Positions 7,393 through 15,347 of a DNA stretch of 28,135 bases are shown one piece after another. Position 1 is the first letter of the stretch, and each line of letters starts with the position of its first letter. The position numbers were made by a program, and so were the translations under genes. Under the pieces are notes generated by a model. That model ran no database searches, was not told where the DNA came from, and saw only the letters and a list, made by a program, of their open reading frames with translations. Source of the stretch: JAABRU01 sp050180235 (GTDB lineage Bacteria; Desulfobacterota; Desulfobacteria; Desulfobacterales; Desulfococcaceae); the NCBI GenBank assembly GCA_050180235.1, contig JBFXEJ010000087.1, positions 1 through 28,135 on the forward strand. Direction: 5' to 3'.

Positions 7393-7939
7393 GGATTTCC
7401 TTTTCCTTGTTTCTGCAGATTTCACTGATCCGGCTGATATACTCATCCGTGATTTTCTGCACCTCATCCTGGGCCCTGAATGCCTCATCCTCGGAAATAT
7501 CGCCGTCTTTTTTGAATCCCTTCAGCACTTCATTGGTATCCCGACGGATATTGCGGACAGCCACCTTGCAGTCCTCCCCCATTTTGCTGACTGTCTTCAC
7601 CAGTTCTTTGCGCCGATCTTCTGTAAGGGGCGGAATTGTGATGCGGACCAGTTTGCCGTCATTGGTGGGGGTCAGTCCCAGACTGGTTTTCAGAATGGCT
7701 TTTTCAATATCCTTGATAACGGAAACATCCCAGGGCTGAATGGTAATCTGCCTGCTTTCCGGAACAGCCAGCGAGGCCATCTGGTTCAGAGGCGTGAGGG
7801 TTCCGTAATAATCCACTTTTATGCCGTCCAGAAGGGACAGGGAGGCACGGCCGGTTCTGACCCGTTTCAGTTCCTTTTCCAGGGCAGAGATGGATTTTTC
7901 CATCCGATCTTTGGTTTCCTCATAACTTGCTTTAATCAT
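7382..7939 (-). CDS. frr: Ribosome recycling factor
   Basis: A 185-residue cytosolic factor that, with EF-G, splits post-termination ribosomes. Length is exactly typical. Motifs include the N-terminal KDRMEKSISALEKEL helix, RTGRAS, VDYYGTLTPLNQMAS, and the C-terminal VRNIRRDTNE region followed by the long third helix. ATG 7939 has AAGGTGA as Shine-Dalgarno. It is separated from pyrH by 337 bp containing a terminator and a repeat element, unusual for the normally close pyrH-frr pair. It overlaps uppS downstream. Confidence 0.97.
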   Translation of the reverse strand: MIKASYEETKDRMEKSISALEKELKRVRTGRASLSLLDGIKVDYYGTLTPLNQMASLAVPESRQITIQPWDVSVIKDIEKAILKTSLGLTPTNDGKLVRITIPPLTEDRRKELVKTVSKMGEDCKVAVRNIRRDTNEVLKGFKKDGDISEDEAFRAQDEVQKITDEYISRISEICRNKEKEILEI

Positions 7940-8100
7940 ATGCAGTCACCTTCATCTTATGTTCATATTTATAGGGAGGGCCTGAAACCATCCCCGCGGA
8001 CACAGGGAGAAAAAACCGGAATCCGTATTCTGCGGCTTCCGGATTCTTTCCTGCGGATTTCTGCGGAAACGGATATACAAATTTTCAGAAAATGTATGCC

Positions 8101-8200
8101 TTAAGGTGATTTCTGAAAATAAATATCCATTTCAGTTCAAAGGCGCAGGCCGGAAGCCTGTGCTGCTTTTCCGGAATATTCTTTTCTGGAAATCGCCTAA
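8101..8200. repeat. 100-bp inverted-repeat mini-element in the pyrH-frr spacer
   Basis: The left end TTAAGGTGATTTCTGAAAAT (8101-8120) and on to ATATCC pairs, with mismatches, with the reverse complement of 8173-8200 (TTAGGCGATTTCCAGAAAAG on the bottom strand). A third related end, TTAGGTGATTTCCAGAAAAA, is at 20545-20564. It splits the pyrH-frr spacer and is best explained as a mobile palindromic repeat. Confidence 0.5.
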
Positions 8201-8233
8201 AAATTCTGAGGGTTTTCAAAACCCTCAGAATTT
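8201..8233 (-). terminator. Intrinsic terminator downstream of pyrH
   Basis: A perfect 16-bp inverted repeat: AAATTCTGAGGGTTTT (8201-8216), one base, and its complement (8218-8233). On the minus strand it continues TTTTTAGG, giving a U-tract. It lies 43 nt after the pyrH stop and should terminate the rho-to-pyrH transcript. The core GTTTT-GAAAACCCTCAG also occurs inside the mini-element near 20392-20410, so it may have arrived with a repeat. Confidence 0.75.
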
Positions 8234-8276
8234 CAGGATAATTTTTTTACTTCTGTATAACGCACTGTTATCAGAA

Positions 8277-8993
8277 TTAATTGCTGATTACAGAACCCAC
8301 AGATTCTCCGCACGCCACTTTCCGCATACTTCCTGCCTCATTGAGATCAAAAACCACCAGGGGAAGATTGTTGTCCATAGCCAGGGAGATGGCTGTCATG
8401 TCCATGACCCTGAGCTGGCGTTCCAGGACTTCCATATAGCGGATATTGCGGATGAATTCAGCATCTTTGTTAAGGACAGGATCAGATGTGTAAAGTCCTT
8501 TGACCTTTGTGGCCTTAAAAAGGATTTCCGCATGGATTTCCTGCGCCCTCAGCACAGCGGCAGTGTCTGTGGTGAAATAGGGGTTTCCCGTGCCGGCCGC
8601 AAAAATGACCACACGCCCCTTTTCCAGATGCCGCACGGCACGGCGCAGGATATAGGGTTCAGCTATCTGATGCATGGAAATGGCGCTCTGCACACGGGTC
8701 TGCACACCTCTTTTTTCCAGAGAGTCCTGCAGAGCCAGACTGTTGATCACCGTGGCCAGCATGCCCATATGGTCGGCTGAGGCGCGATCCATGTCAAAGG
8801 AACTCGCGGCAACTCCCCTGAAAATATTGCCGCCGCCCACCACAACAGCCAGTTGGACGCCAAGTTCTGTGACAGAGCAGATTTCTGCTGCCACATACCG
8901 GATCATTTCAGGCGAGATACCGAAGCCCTGATCTCCCATCAGGGCTTCGCCGCTCAGCTTGAGCAGAATTCTTCTGTATTTCGGTACAGGCAA
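8277..8993 (-). CDS. pyrH: Uridylate (UMP) kinase
   Basis: A 238-residue amino-acid-kinase-fold enzyme phosphorylating UMP to UDP, allosterically controlled by GTP/UTP in this family. Motifs: LKLSGEALMGDQGFG near the N-terminus, VVVGGGNIFRG, DHMGMLATVINSLAL, FAAGTGNPYFTTDTAA and KATKVKGLYTSDP. The start codon is TTG at 8993 with GGGAG eight bases upstream, inside the end of tsf; the initiation region lies only 2 bp after the tsf stop. It belongs to the rpsB-tsf-pyrH unit. Confidence 0.96.
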   Translation of the reverse strand: MPVPKYRRILLKLSGEALMGDQGFGISPEMIRYVAAEICSVTELGVQLAVVVGGGNIFRGVAASSFDMDRASADHMGMLATVINSLALQDSLEKRGVQTRVQSAISMHQIAEPYILRRAVRHLEKGRVVIFAAGTGNPYFTTDTAAVLRAQEIHAEILFKATKVKGLYTSDPVLNKDAEFIRNIRYMEVLERQLRVMDMTAISLAMDNNLPLVVFDLNEAGSMRKVACGESVGSVISN

Positions 8994-8995
8994 AA

Positions 8996-9592
8996 TTATT
9001 CTCCCAGTTGGAACCGGACAAAGCGTTTAACGGAAATGTTCTCTCCGGTTTTTCCGATTATCTCATTGAGATAATCGCTGATGGTTATATCAGGATTTTT
9101 TACATAACCCTGGTTGAGCAGACAGGAATCCTTAATGAATTTATCCAGTTTGCCCTGAATAATTTTTTCCACCACCTGAGCGGGTTTGCCGGTTTCCAAA
9201 GCCTGCGCGCGGTAGATTTCCCTTTCCCGCGCGATTACGGCCTCCGGAACATCGGCCGGGGAAATGCCGGCCGGAGCGGCTGCAGCGATGTGCATGGCGA
9301 TATTTCTGACAAATTCTTTGAAATCATCGGTTTTTGCCACAAAATCGGTTTCGCAGTTGATTTCCACCATTACGCCGATTTTGCCGCCCATATGGATATA
9401 GGACTCCACCAGTCCCTGACTGGTTGCCCGGCCCGAACGCTTCTGTGCGGTAGCCAGACCTTTTTTCCGAAGAAAATCAATTGCTTTTTCCAGATCCGCC
9501 CCGCATGCGGTCAGAGCTTCCTTGCAATCCATCATTCCGGCTCCGGTTTTTTCACGAAGCTCTTTCACCATTGATGCACTGATGTCTGCCAT
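8996..9592 (-). CDS. tsf: Translation elongation factor Ts
   Basis: A 198-residue guanine-nucleotide exchange factor for EF-Tu. The N-terminal UBA-like domain carries LREKTGAGMMDCKEAL and the core TDFVAKTDDF motif is present. It is the short form (about 200 residues) rather than the ~280-residue E. coli type, as in many bacteria outside Gammaproteobacteria. ATG 9592 is preceded by AGGAGAACAGC within the 14-bp gap after rpsB. Confidence 0.97.
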   Translation of the reverse strand: MADISASMVKELREKTGAGMMDCKEALTACGADLEKAIDFLRKKGLATAQKRSGRATSQGLVESYIHMGGKIGVMVEINCETDFVAKTDDFKEFVRNIAMHIAAAAPAGISPADVPEAVIAREREIYRAQALETGKPAQVVEKIIQGKLDKFIKDSCLLNQGYVKNPDITISDYLNEIIGKTGENISVKRFVRFQLGE

Positions 9593-9606
9593 CTTATGCT
9601 GTTCTC

Positions 9607-10482
9607 CTAATATTTTTCTGTATCTTCAATTTCCTGGGTATCCGGACTTTCCATTGTGCTCCGTTTGATGATTTCCACAACCGGGCCGTCCGAAGCCTTG
9701 GAAATTATCTTGCGTTCGCCCGGTTTCATATTCGCGCTGGCAGTTGAAATTTCAGGAAGTTCCTCATCCTTGTCTGTTTCGGCCTGCTGTCTTTCCGCAA
9801 GCTGGGATCTGCCGTCATTGCATGCATCCGCAATCCGGGATGTGATCAGGCGGATGGCCCGGATCGCGTCATCATTTCCGGGAATGGGATAATCAACTTC
9901 ATCCGGATCGCAGTTGGTATCCACAACAGCAACCACCGGAATGCGGAGACGGTGTGCCTCGCTCACCGCGATGGCCTCATTTTTGGGATCAATCACAAAT
10001 ATGGCGCCGGGCAGGCGGTTCATCAGCCTGATACCGCCCAGGTTGCTATCCAGCTTCACCCGTTCCTTTTCGAGTTTCAGCCGTTCCTTTTTGGTATAGA
10101 GATTGATGGTTTCATCATTGCGGATCTCATTGAGATGATTAAGCCTGTCAATGCTTTGTTTTATGGTCTGGAAATTGGTCATCATTCCGCCCAGCCAGCG
10201 GTTCTGGACATAAAACATGTCACAGCGGCTGGCTTCCTCAAAAATGGAATCCCGTGCCTGTTTCTTGGTTCCCACAAAAAGAACAGACTGGCCTGCGGCC
10301 ACTGTATCCGCCACAAAATCATAAGCGGTTCTGAACATCCGGACAGTTTTCTGCAAATCAACGATATAAATGCCGTTGCGCGCTCCGAAAATATAGGGTT
10401 TCATCTTGGGGTTCCAACGGCGGGTCTGATGGCCGAAATGAACGCCTGCCTCCAAAAGTTCCTTCATTGTGACATATGCCAT
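9607..10482 (-). CDS. rpsB: 30S ribosomal protein S2 with acidic C-terminal extension
   Basis: A 291-residue small-subunit protein. The conserved body contains LLEAGVHFGHQTRRWNPKM, LFVGTKKQARD, RWLGGMMTNF and a C-terminal PGNDDAIRAIRLI segment. Conservation ends near residue 230. The remaining ~60 residues are polar and acidic, contain repeated Glu/Asp and end IEDTEKY, a lineage-specific tail. ATG 10482 is preceded by GGGAG at a rather long distance. The gene is followed after 14 bp by tsf and preceded by a leader with a hairpin. Confidence 0.97.
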   Translation of the reverse strand: MAYVTMKELLEAGVHFGHQTRRWNPKMKPYIFGARNGIYIVDLQKTVRMFRTAYDFVADTVAAGQSVLFVGTKKQARDSIFEEASRCDMFYVQNRWLGGMMTNFQTIKQSIDRLNHLNEIRNDETINLYTKKERLKLEKERVKLDSNLGGIRLMNRLPGAIFVIDPKNEAIAVSEAHRLRIPVVAVVDTNCDPDEVDYPIPGNDDAIRAIRLITSRIADACNDGRSQLAERQQAETDKDEELPEISTASANMKPGERKIISKASDGPVVEIIKRSTMESPDTQEIEDTEKY

Positions 10483-10544
10483 TACTGTAATATTCTCCCT
10501 TTGTTATGGTTGTTTTCCACCGCCTCCGTCAGCCCCGCATTCCA

Positions 10545-10563
10545 CTTTCACAGACTGTGAAAG
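10545..10563 (-). promoter_or_regulatory. Hairpin in the rpsB leader
   Basis: CTTTCACA (10545-10552) and TGTGAAAG (10556-10563) form a perfect 8-bp stem with a 3-nt loop, in the 141-bp gap between prmC and rpsB, 63 nt before the rpsB start. No T-run follows on the minus strand, so it is not a terminator. Ribosomal protein S2 leaders in other bacteria carry autoregulatory structures; such a role here is inference. Confidence 0.4.
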
Positions 10564-10623
10564 CACCCGGAAACGGGTCCGGAGACGTGCGTTTTGAAAA
10601 TCATGGTATCCTATCAGATTGCC

Positions 10624-11541
10624 TTATACTCTGCAAGGCGTTTTTCGCTGTATCCTTCGCATCTGCATGACCCGGTCGTTTCCTCCGTAATCCTTTGTGC
10701 ACCGGATCTGATCATATTTTCCGCATTTCTGTGCAATTTCCGTGACATCTCCGCTCTGATCAAATCCGATTTCCATGATGAGAAAACCGTTTTCAGTCAG
10801 ATAATCCGGAGCCTGAAGAACAATCTGCCGGATTGCGGCAAGACCGTCAGGCCCCCCGTCCAGAGCTGCTTTGGGCTCAAAACTGATTTCCGGCTGCAGT
10901 CCTTTAATCTCAGCGGAGCGGATATAGGGAGGATTGGACACGATCAGATCAAATCCTGAAATATCCGCCTTCAGCGGAGCAAACCAGTCCCCGCAGAAAA
11001 AACAGACCTTTCCCTCCAGGCCGTTTCCGGCTGCATTGGCTTTGGCAATTTCCAGCGCGGCCGGTGATCTGTCTGAGGCGTAAAAACGGTTTCCGGGCCG
11101 TTCCGCAGCCAAAGCAAGAATTATGGCTCCGGAACCTGTTCCCAAATCCAGTATGCTGCGTTCCTTCTTTTCCCCGGTTTCCGGCAGACATCCGAGTGCG
11201 GCCTCAACCAGACATTCGGTTTCAGGCCTGGGGATCAGCACAGCAGGGGAAAGCAGAAGATCCACAGACCAGAACTCTTTGCGGCCGGTTATATAGGCCA
11301 CAGGTTCATGCCGGGTTCTCCGAAGAACAAGTTCCCGGAATTTCACCAGTTCACCGGGCATCAGGGGCTGATCGTAACGCAGATACAGATCAATGCGCCT
11401 GAGCCCCAGTGCATGGGCCAGAAGAATTTCCGCTGATGCTCTCGGATTTTCAATATTCCGGGACATGAAATGGGAAGCGGTCCATCTGAGGACTGCAAGA
11501 ATGGATCCGGGCGGCTCACCGTTCTTTGGACAAATCTGCAT
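10624..11541 (-). CDS. prmC: Release-factor glutamine methyltransferase
   Basis: A 305-residue class I methyltransferase that methylates the Gln of the GGQ motif in peptide chain release factors. The N-terminal helical domain includes NPRASAEILLAHALG; the catalytic domain has ILDLGTGSGAI (SAM motif I), FYASDRSPAAL (motif II) and the catalytic NPPY in LIVSNPPYI. The start ATG 11541 overlaps prfA, its substrate gene, by 26 bp, giving translational coupling in the common prfA-prmC arrangement. Confidence 0.96.
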   Translation of the reverse strand: MQICPKNGEPPGSILAVLRWTASHFMSRNIENPRASAEILLAHALGLRRIDLYLRYDQPLMPGELVKFRELVLRRTRHEPVAYITGRKEFWSVDLLLSPAVLIPRPETECLVEAALGCLPETGEKKERSILDLGTGSGAIILALAAERPGNRFYASDRSPAALEIAKANAAGNGLEGKVCFFCGDWFAPLKADISGFDLIVSNPPYIRSAEIKGLQPEISFEPKAALDGGPDGLAAIRQIVLQAPDYLTENGFLIMEIGFDQSGDVTEIAQKCGKYDQIRCTKDYGGNDRVMQMRRIQRKTPCRV

Positions 11542-12595
11542 GCTGAAGTGCCTGGGCCTGGTAAAATGTCACCAGTTCATCTATAATTTCGTCAATATTC
11601 CCCTGCAGGATGCTTTCCAGTTTGTACAGGGTAAGTCCGATGCGGTGATCCGTCACCCGTCCCTGGGGAAAATTGTAGGTGCGTATCCTTCCGCTCCTGT
11701 CCCCTGTGCCGATCTGACTTTTGCGCTCTTCAGAGCGTTTTTCATGCTGTTCCGAGAGCATCCGGTCCATGAGCCGCGCACGCAGAACTTTCATGGCCTT
11801 GTTCTTGTTTTTCAACTGGGATTTTTCATCCTGGCAGGTGACAACAAGTCCGGAAGGCAGATGGGTGAGGCGGACTGCGGAATCCGTGGTATTGACGGAC
11901 TGGCCGCCCGGGCCGGTGGAGCGGTAAACATCCACCTTGACTTCACTGGGATCAATATGAAGTTCCACTTCCTCGGCTTCCGCCAGAACAGCGACCGTTA
12001 CTGCGGATGTGTGAATTCTTCCCTGGGTTTCGGTTTCCGGCACCCGCTGGACACGGTGAATCCCGCTTTCGAATTTCAGACGGCTGAAAGCCCCTTTGCC
12101 GTGAATCATGGCTATGACTTCCTTGAGTCCGCCCGCTCCTGTGGAATGGTGGTTCATGATTTCCACCTTCCATCCGGTGTTTTCAGCATAACGGCTGTAC
12201 ATCCGGAACAGGTCATTGGCAAAAAGAGCTGCCTCATCTCCGCCCGTACCGGCCCGTATCTCAAGAATGACATTTTTCTCATCATTGGGATCTGTGGGCA
12301 TCAGAAGTTTTTTCAGCGCGGTTTCGAGTTCCGCCTTCCTTCCGTTGAGGGAATCCATATCAGCCCTGGCCATATCCCTGATGTCGGGATCTCCGTCGCG
12401 CAGCAGTTCCATGCTGCCATCCAGTTCATCCAGCACCTGTCTGTATACCCTGAAAACACTTACGACTTTATCCAGATCAGAATGTTCCCGCGCGTATTTC
12501 TGAAAAAGATCCCGGTTTTTGACCACCTCCGGATCACTGAGCAGGGTTTCCAGCTCCGAGAACCGGCTTTCCACACCTTTTAGTTTGTCGAACAT
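11516..12595 (-). CDS. prfA: Peptide chain release factor 1
   Basis: A 359-residue class I release factor reading UAA and UAG. The tripeptide region RVPETETQGRIHTSAVTVAV carries PET (PxT type), marking RF1 rather than RF2. The catalytic loop RSTGPGGQSVNTTDSAVRLTH contains the GGQ whose Gln is the PrmC target. Start ATG 12595; the Shine-Dalgarno is weak. UGA is not read by RF1, which is relevant because this genome also decodes UGA as selenocysteine. Confidence 0.97.
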   Translation of the reverse strand: MFDKLKGVESRFSELETLLSDPEVVKNRDLFQKYAREHSDLDKVVSVFRVYRQVLDELDGSMELLRDGDPDIRDMARADMDSLNGRKAELETALKKLLMPTDPNDEKNVILEIRAGTGGDEAALFANDLFRMYSRYAENTGWKVEIMNHHSTGAGGLKEVIAMIHGKGAFSRLKFESGIHRVQRVPETETQGRIHTSAVTVAVLAEAEEVELHIDPSEVKVDVYRSTGPGGQSVNTTDSAVRLTHLPSGLVVTCQDEKSQLKNKNKAMKVLRARLMDRMLSEQHEKRSEERKSQIGTGDRSGRIRTYNFPQGRVTDHRIGLTLYKLESILQGNIDEIIDELVTFYQAQALQHADLSKER

Positions 12596-12652
12596 AGTTT
12601 ATCCGGCAGTATCTGTATCAGAAAACTGTGTTCCGGCCCCTGAGGGAACGGA

Positions 12653-12880
12653 TCAGTTTCCGGCCTCCTGCTGCATCTGATTAAATTTTTCGTATTTTTT
12701 ACGAAAACGCTCGATCCGTCCGGCTGTGTCCACCAGTTTCTGTTTACCGGTAAAAAAAGGATGGCAGTGGGAGCAGATTTCCACCATAATTTCCTTTTTT
12801 GTCGATCCGACCTTCATCACATTTCCGCACGCGCATTTGACGGTCGTTTGCACGTATTCGGGATGTATGCCCTCTTTCAT
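12653..12880 (-). CDS. rpmE: 50S ribosomal protein L31 (zinc-binding type)
   Basis: A 75-residue large-subunit protein. C16 and C18 (CACGN) and C36 and C39 (CSHCHPF) make up the zinc-ribbon set of the C+ paralogue. The HPFFTGKQKLVDTAGRIERF stretch is diagnostic. ATG 12880 follows a strong AGGAGG Shine-Dalgarno. The gene lies 26 bp after rho and 57 bp before prfA, in the classic rho-rpmE-prfA-prmC order. Confidence 0.97.
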   Translation of the reverse strand: MKEGIHPEYVQTTVKCACGNVMKVGSTKKEIMVEICSHCHPFFTGKQKLVDTAGRIERFRKKYEKFNQMQQEAGN

Positions 12881-12906
12881 AATAATTTCAACCTCCTGAT
12901 ATGTGT

Positions 12907-14154
12907 TTAGGCGTTCATGGCTTCCAAAAACTCTTTATTATTACCTGTTCCGTTCATTTTTTCAAGTAAAAATTCAAGGCTGTCGACAGGATTTAATGAG
13001 GAAAGCAGTTTCCGCAGAATCCAGACCCGGTTCAAAGTGTCCTGATCCATTAGCAGTTCCTCTTTGCGTGTGCCGGATTTTTTGATGTCGATGGCAGGGA
13101 AAATGCGTTTGTCAGCCAGCCGCCGATCCAGTTGAAGTTCCATATTGCCTGTACCCTTGAATTCCTCAAAAATGACTTCGTCCATCCGGCTGCCTGTGTC
13201 AATCAGGGCTGTGGCAATAATGGTCAGGCTGCCGCCGTCCTCGATATTTCTGGCTGCTCCGAAAAAGCGTTTGGGACGCTGCAGGGCATTGGAATCCACG
13301 CCGCCGGACAGAATCTTTCCGCTGGGCGGAACCACTGAGTTGTAGGCCCGTGCCAGCCGGGTGATGCTGTCAAGAAGAATCACCACATTTTTCTTATGCT
13401 CCACCAGCCGTTTGGCCTTGTCAATGACCATTTCAGCCACCTGCACATGGCGTTCCGCGGGTTCATCAAAGGTGGAGCTGATTACCTCACCTTTCACGGA
13501 TCGCTCCATGTCGGTCACTTCCTCAGGGCGTTCATCAATAAGGAGAACAATGAGATCCACCTCAGGATGGTTGGCGGTGATGCTGTTGGCGATAAACTGG
13601 AGGAGCATGGTTTTTCCTGACCGGGGAGGCGAGACAATCAGGCCCCTCTGGCCGAAACCGATGGGTGTCATCAGATCTATAATCCGGGTGGAATAGTTTG
13701 CCGAATCATATTCCAGATTGATTTTTCTGTCCGGATACAGGGGGGTCAGGTTGTCAAAAAGAATTTTTTCCCGTGCAATTTCCGGGTCCTCAAAATTGAT
13801 GGCCTCCACCTTGAGCAGGGCAAAATAGCGCTCGGATTCCTTGGGCTGGCGGATCTGGCCTGAAACCGTATCACCGGTTCTCAGGTTGAAGCGCCGGATC
13901 TGGGATGGCGACACATAAATATCATCCGGACCCGGGAGATAGTTGTAACTCGGTGAGCGCAGAAAACCGAATCCGTCCGGCAGTATTTCCAGGGTTCCCT
14001 CTCCGTAAATAAGCCCGTTTTTCTCTATTTGCGCCTGGAGCAGCGCAAAAATGAGTTCCTGTTTCCGCATACCGGCTGCCCCTTCGATGTTGAAATCCTT
14101 GGCCATCCGGGTCAGCTCACTGATCTTCTTGTGCTTGAGTTCTGAAACATTCAT
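12907..14154 (-). CDS. rho: Transcription termination factor Rho
   Basis: A 415-residue hexameric RNA-dependent ATPase that releases transcripts. The N-terminal helical domain starts at KISELTRMAKDF; the cold-shock-type RNA-binding domain includes LEILPDGFGFLRS and PGPDDIYVSPSQIRRF (about 55-90). Walker A is SPPRSGKT (about 175-182), followed by VLLIDERPEEVTDM, LDSITRLARAYN and the Q-loop GGVDSNAL. It lacks the long N-terminal insertion found in Actinobacteria. ATG 14154 has AGGGAT as weak Shine-Dalgarno. It heads the minus-strand block; its promoter must lie in the long spacer beyond 14155. Confidence 0.98.
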   Translation of the reverse strand: MNVSELKHKKISELTRMAKDFNIEGAAGMRKQELIFALLQAQIEKNGLIYGEGTLEILPDGFGFLRSPSYNYLPGPDDIYVSPSQIRRFNLRTGDTVSGQIRQPKESERYFALLKVEAINFEDPEIAREKILFDNLTPLYPDRKINLEYDSANYSTRIIDLMTPIGFGQRGLIVSPPRSGKTMLLQFIANSITANHPEVDLIVLLIDERPEEVTDMERSVKGEVISSTFDEPAERHVQVAEMVIDKAKRLVEHKKNVVILLDSITRLARAYNSVVPPSGKILSGGVDSNALQRPKRFFGAARNIEDGGSLTIIATALIDTGSRMDEVIFEEFKGTGNMELQLDRRLADKRIFPAIDIKKSGTRKEELLMDQDTLNRVWILRKLLSSLNPVDSLEFLLEKMNGTGNNKEFLEAMNA

Positions 14155-14441
14155 GTAAATATCCCTGTGTTATTATATTGTTATTTCATTCCGCAGAAAA
14201 GCTGGCTTCAGCCTCCTGCAATTCCGCTTCTTTATTTCTGCCGCCTGCAATACGCACAAATTCTCCGGTCCGAATCATCAGGCAGAGACGCAATGCAGAA
14301 ATATTTCCGCTGCCGGAAAATTCCGGAGTCCGGGGAAAGGTTTCTGCAATGCGCGCACTGCCCCTGAAAAAATCTTTTCAGAAAATCTGTCTGCTGAAAA
14401 AATGATAGTCGCCCGAAAACTGAATATGCTCCTCCCACCAC

Positions 14442-14459
14442 ACTGTACTTTGGTACAGT
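14442..14459 (-). promoter_or_regulatory. Hairpin in the upstream region of rho
   Basis: ACTGTAC, a 4-nt loop and GTACAGT form a perfect 7-bp stem about 290 nt before the rho start. No T-run follows. It could be part of a long rho leader (rho is often autoregulated) or an operator; the sequence alone cannot decide. Confidence 0.3.
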
Positions 14460-14851
14460 TACGGCTGATCAGGATTCTGCGGTGGTTCGGAGAAAACAGG
14501 GTGTTTTGTGTGAATCAGAAGAAATTAAAGGACATTATCTCCAATGGGCGGGCCTGTGCCGTATCTTTATGATGTATCTGATTTATACGATGATGATTTT
14601 TGTGTCAAGTAATTTCCAATATCGGAACACAATTACAAACTCAAATCCGATAGGCAAAATGTCTTATTTTGATTTAATTATCTGAAAAAATATCAAATTA
14701 AGCATATCATCCCCTCTGCATCTGTTTGTTTATATGAAATATCCTGAAACAAAACCGTTTTCATGATGAAATAAATGGATAAAAGAAAATTTTCGTGTAT
14801 AACAAAAATCAGTTTTTCCGCGTCATCAACCGGTTTGACCCACTACCCCGC

Positions 14852-14879
14852 ATTGTATAAAACCAATGGCGAATTGGTA
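14852..14879. repeat. Right end of a TACCAATTC-type mini-element
   Basis: Bases 14852-14879 match the right end of the intact element at 20492-20519 at about nine of ten positions and finish with GCGAATTGGTA. No matching left end is found upstream, so this is a solitary end or a decayed copy. Its bases ATGGCGAATTGGTAT encode M-A-N-W-Y, which creates spurious ORF starts. Confidence 0.5.
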
Positions 14880-15122
14880 TGAGTTTCGCACAGAAAAAAA
14901 TCTGCGTCATGCTGATGAAAATCGGCATCCGGAATATCAAAAAAATATATTAAATGAATCCAGTTTTTTTGGTATGCTGAAGTGCAAAAAATCAGGCGGA
15001 TCAGTTTTTTGCATAAATAAAACATTGAAGTCTGAACTGTTTTCTGCTTATAACCGGATCATAATGAACATGGGGAGGCATGCCGCAGGTCTGCATAAAT
15101 AAAAAATATCCCGATTATTTAA

Positions 15123-15257
15123 ATGATGTTACGCAGATTCGTCATAACGGCGAAAGCCGGTATCCGGAACCGGCTGAAAATACCGGATTCCGGCTTTCGC
15201 CGGAATGACGGGAAATACAGCAGTCTGCCGGATTCTGAAGATTTGGCGTAAAATAAG
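15123..15257. repeat. 135-bp palindromic mini-element upstream of cheA
   Basis: The left terminus ATGATGTTACGC and right terminus GCGTAAAATAAG are imperfect inverted repeats. The core has CGAAAGCCGG and CCGGCTTTCG, which can fold into a hairpin. It has the same length (135 bp) and core as the copy at 25984-26118, whose termini are perfect. It ends 90 bp before the cheA start and is preceded by TTATTTAA and followed by TTAGTTAA, a possible degenerate target duplication. Confidence 0.65.
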
Positions 15258-15347
15258 TTAGTTAAAATTTTAAAAAAAACAGATTTGCCGGAATATGCGG
15301 AAAATTTTCATCCCTTTCTTTCCCGAACCCTGCACAAGGAGCTGATT

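Larger units (their letters stand above)
14155..15347. other. Long intergenic region between rho and cheA
   Basis: About 1.2 kb with no supported protein gene. It contains the divergent upstream regions of rho and cheA. From left to right: GC-moderate sequence to about 14500 with a 7-bp hairpin (ACTGTAC/GTACAGT, 14442-14459); AT-rich sequence 14560-14830; a GACCCACTACC (14837-14847) identical to the reverse complement of bases 1-11; a TACCAATTC-type element end (14852-14879); AT-rich sequence; and a 135-bp palindromic element (15123-15257). Two short plus-strand frames (14482-14685 and 14866-15102) lack an RBS and family resemblance. Confidence 0.6.

Noticed and set aside
11393..12583. Long plus-strand open frame (396 codons) opposite prfA and prmC
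   Set aside because: It is fully antisense to two strongly conserved genes and resembles no protein family; such frames are common opposite genes with this codon bias.
14482..14685. 67-codon plus-strand frame in the rho-cheA gap
   Set aside because: No RBS, AT-rich end, no recognisable domain.
14866..15102. 78-codon plus-strand frame beginning M-A-N-W-Y
   Set aside because: The start derives from the ATGGCGAATTGGTAT end of a repeat, which creates the same false start at 20646; no RBS and no family resemblance.
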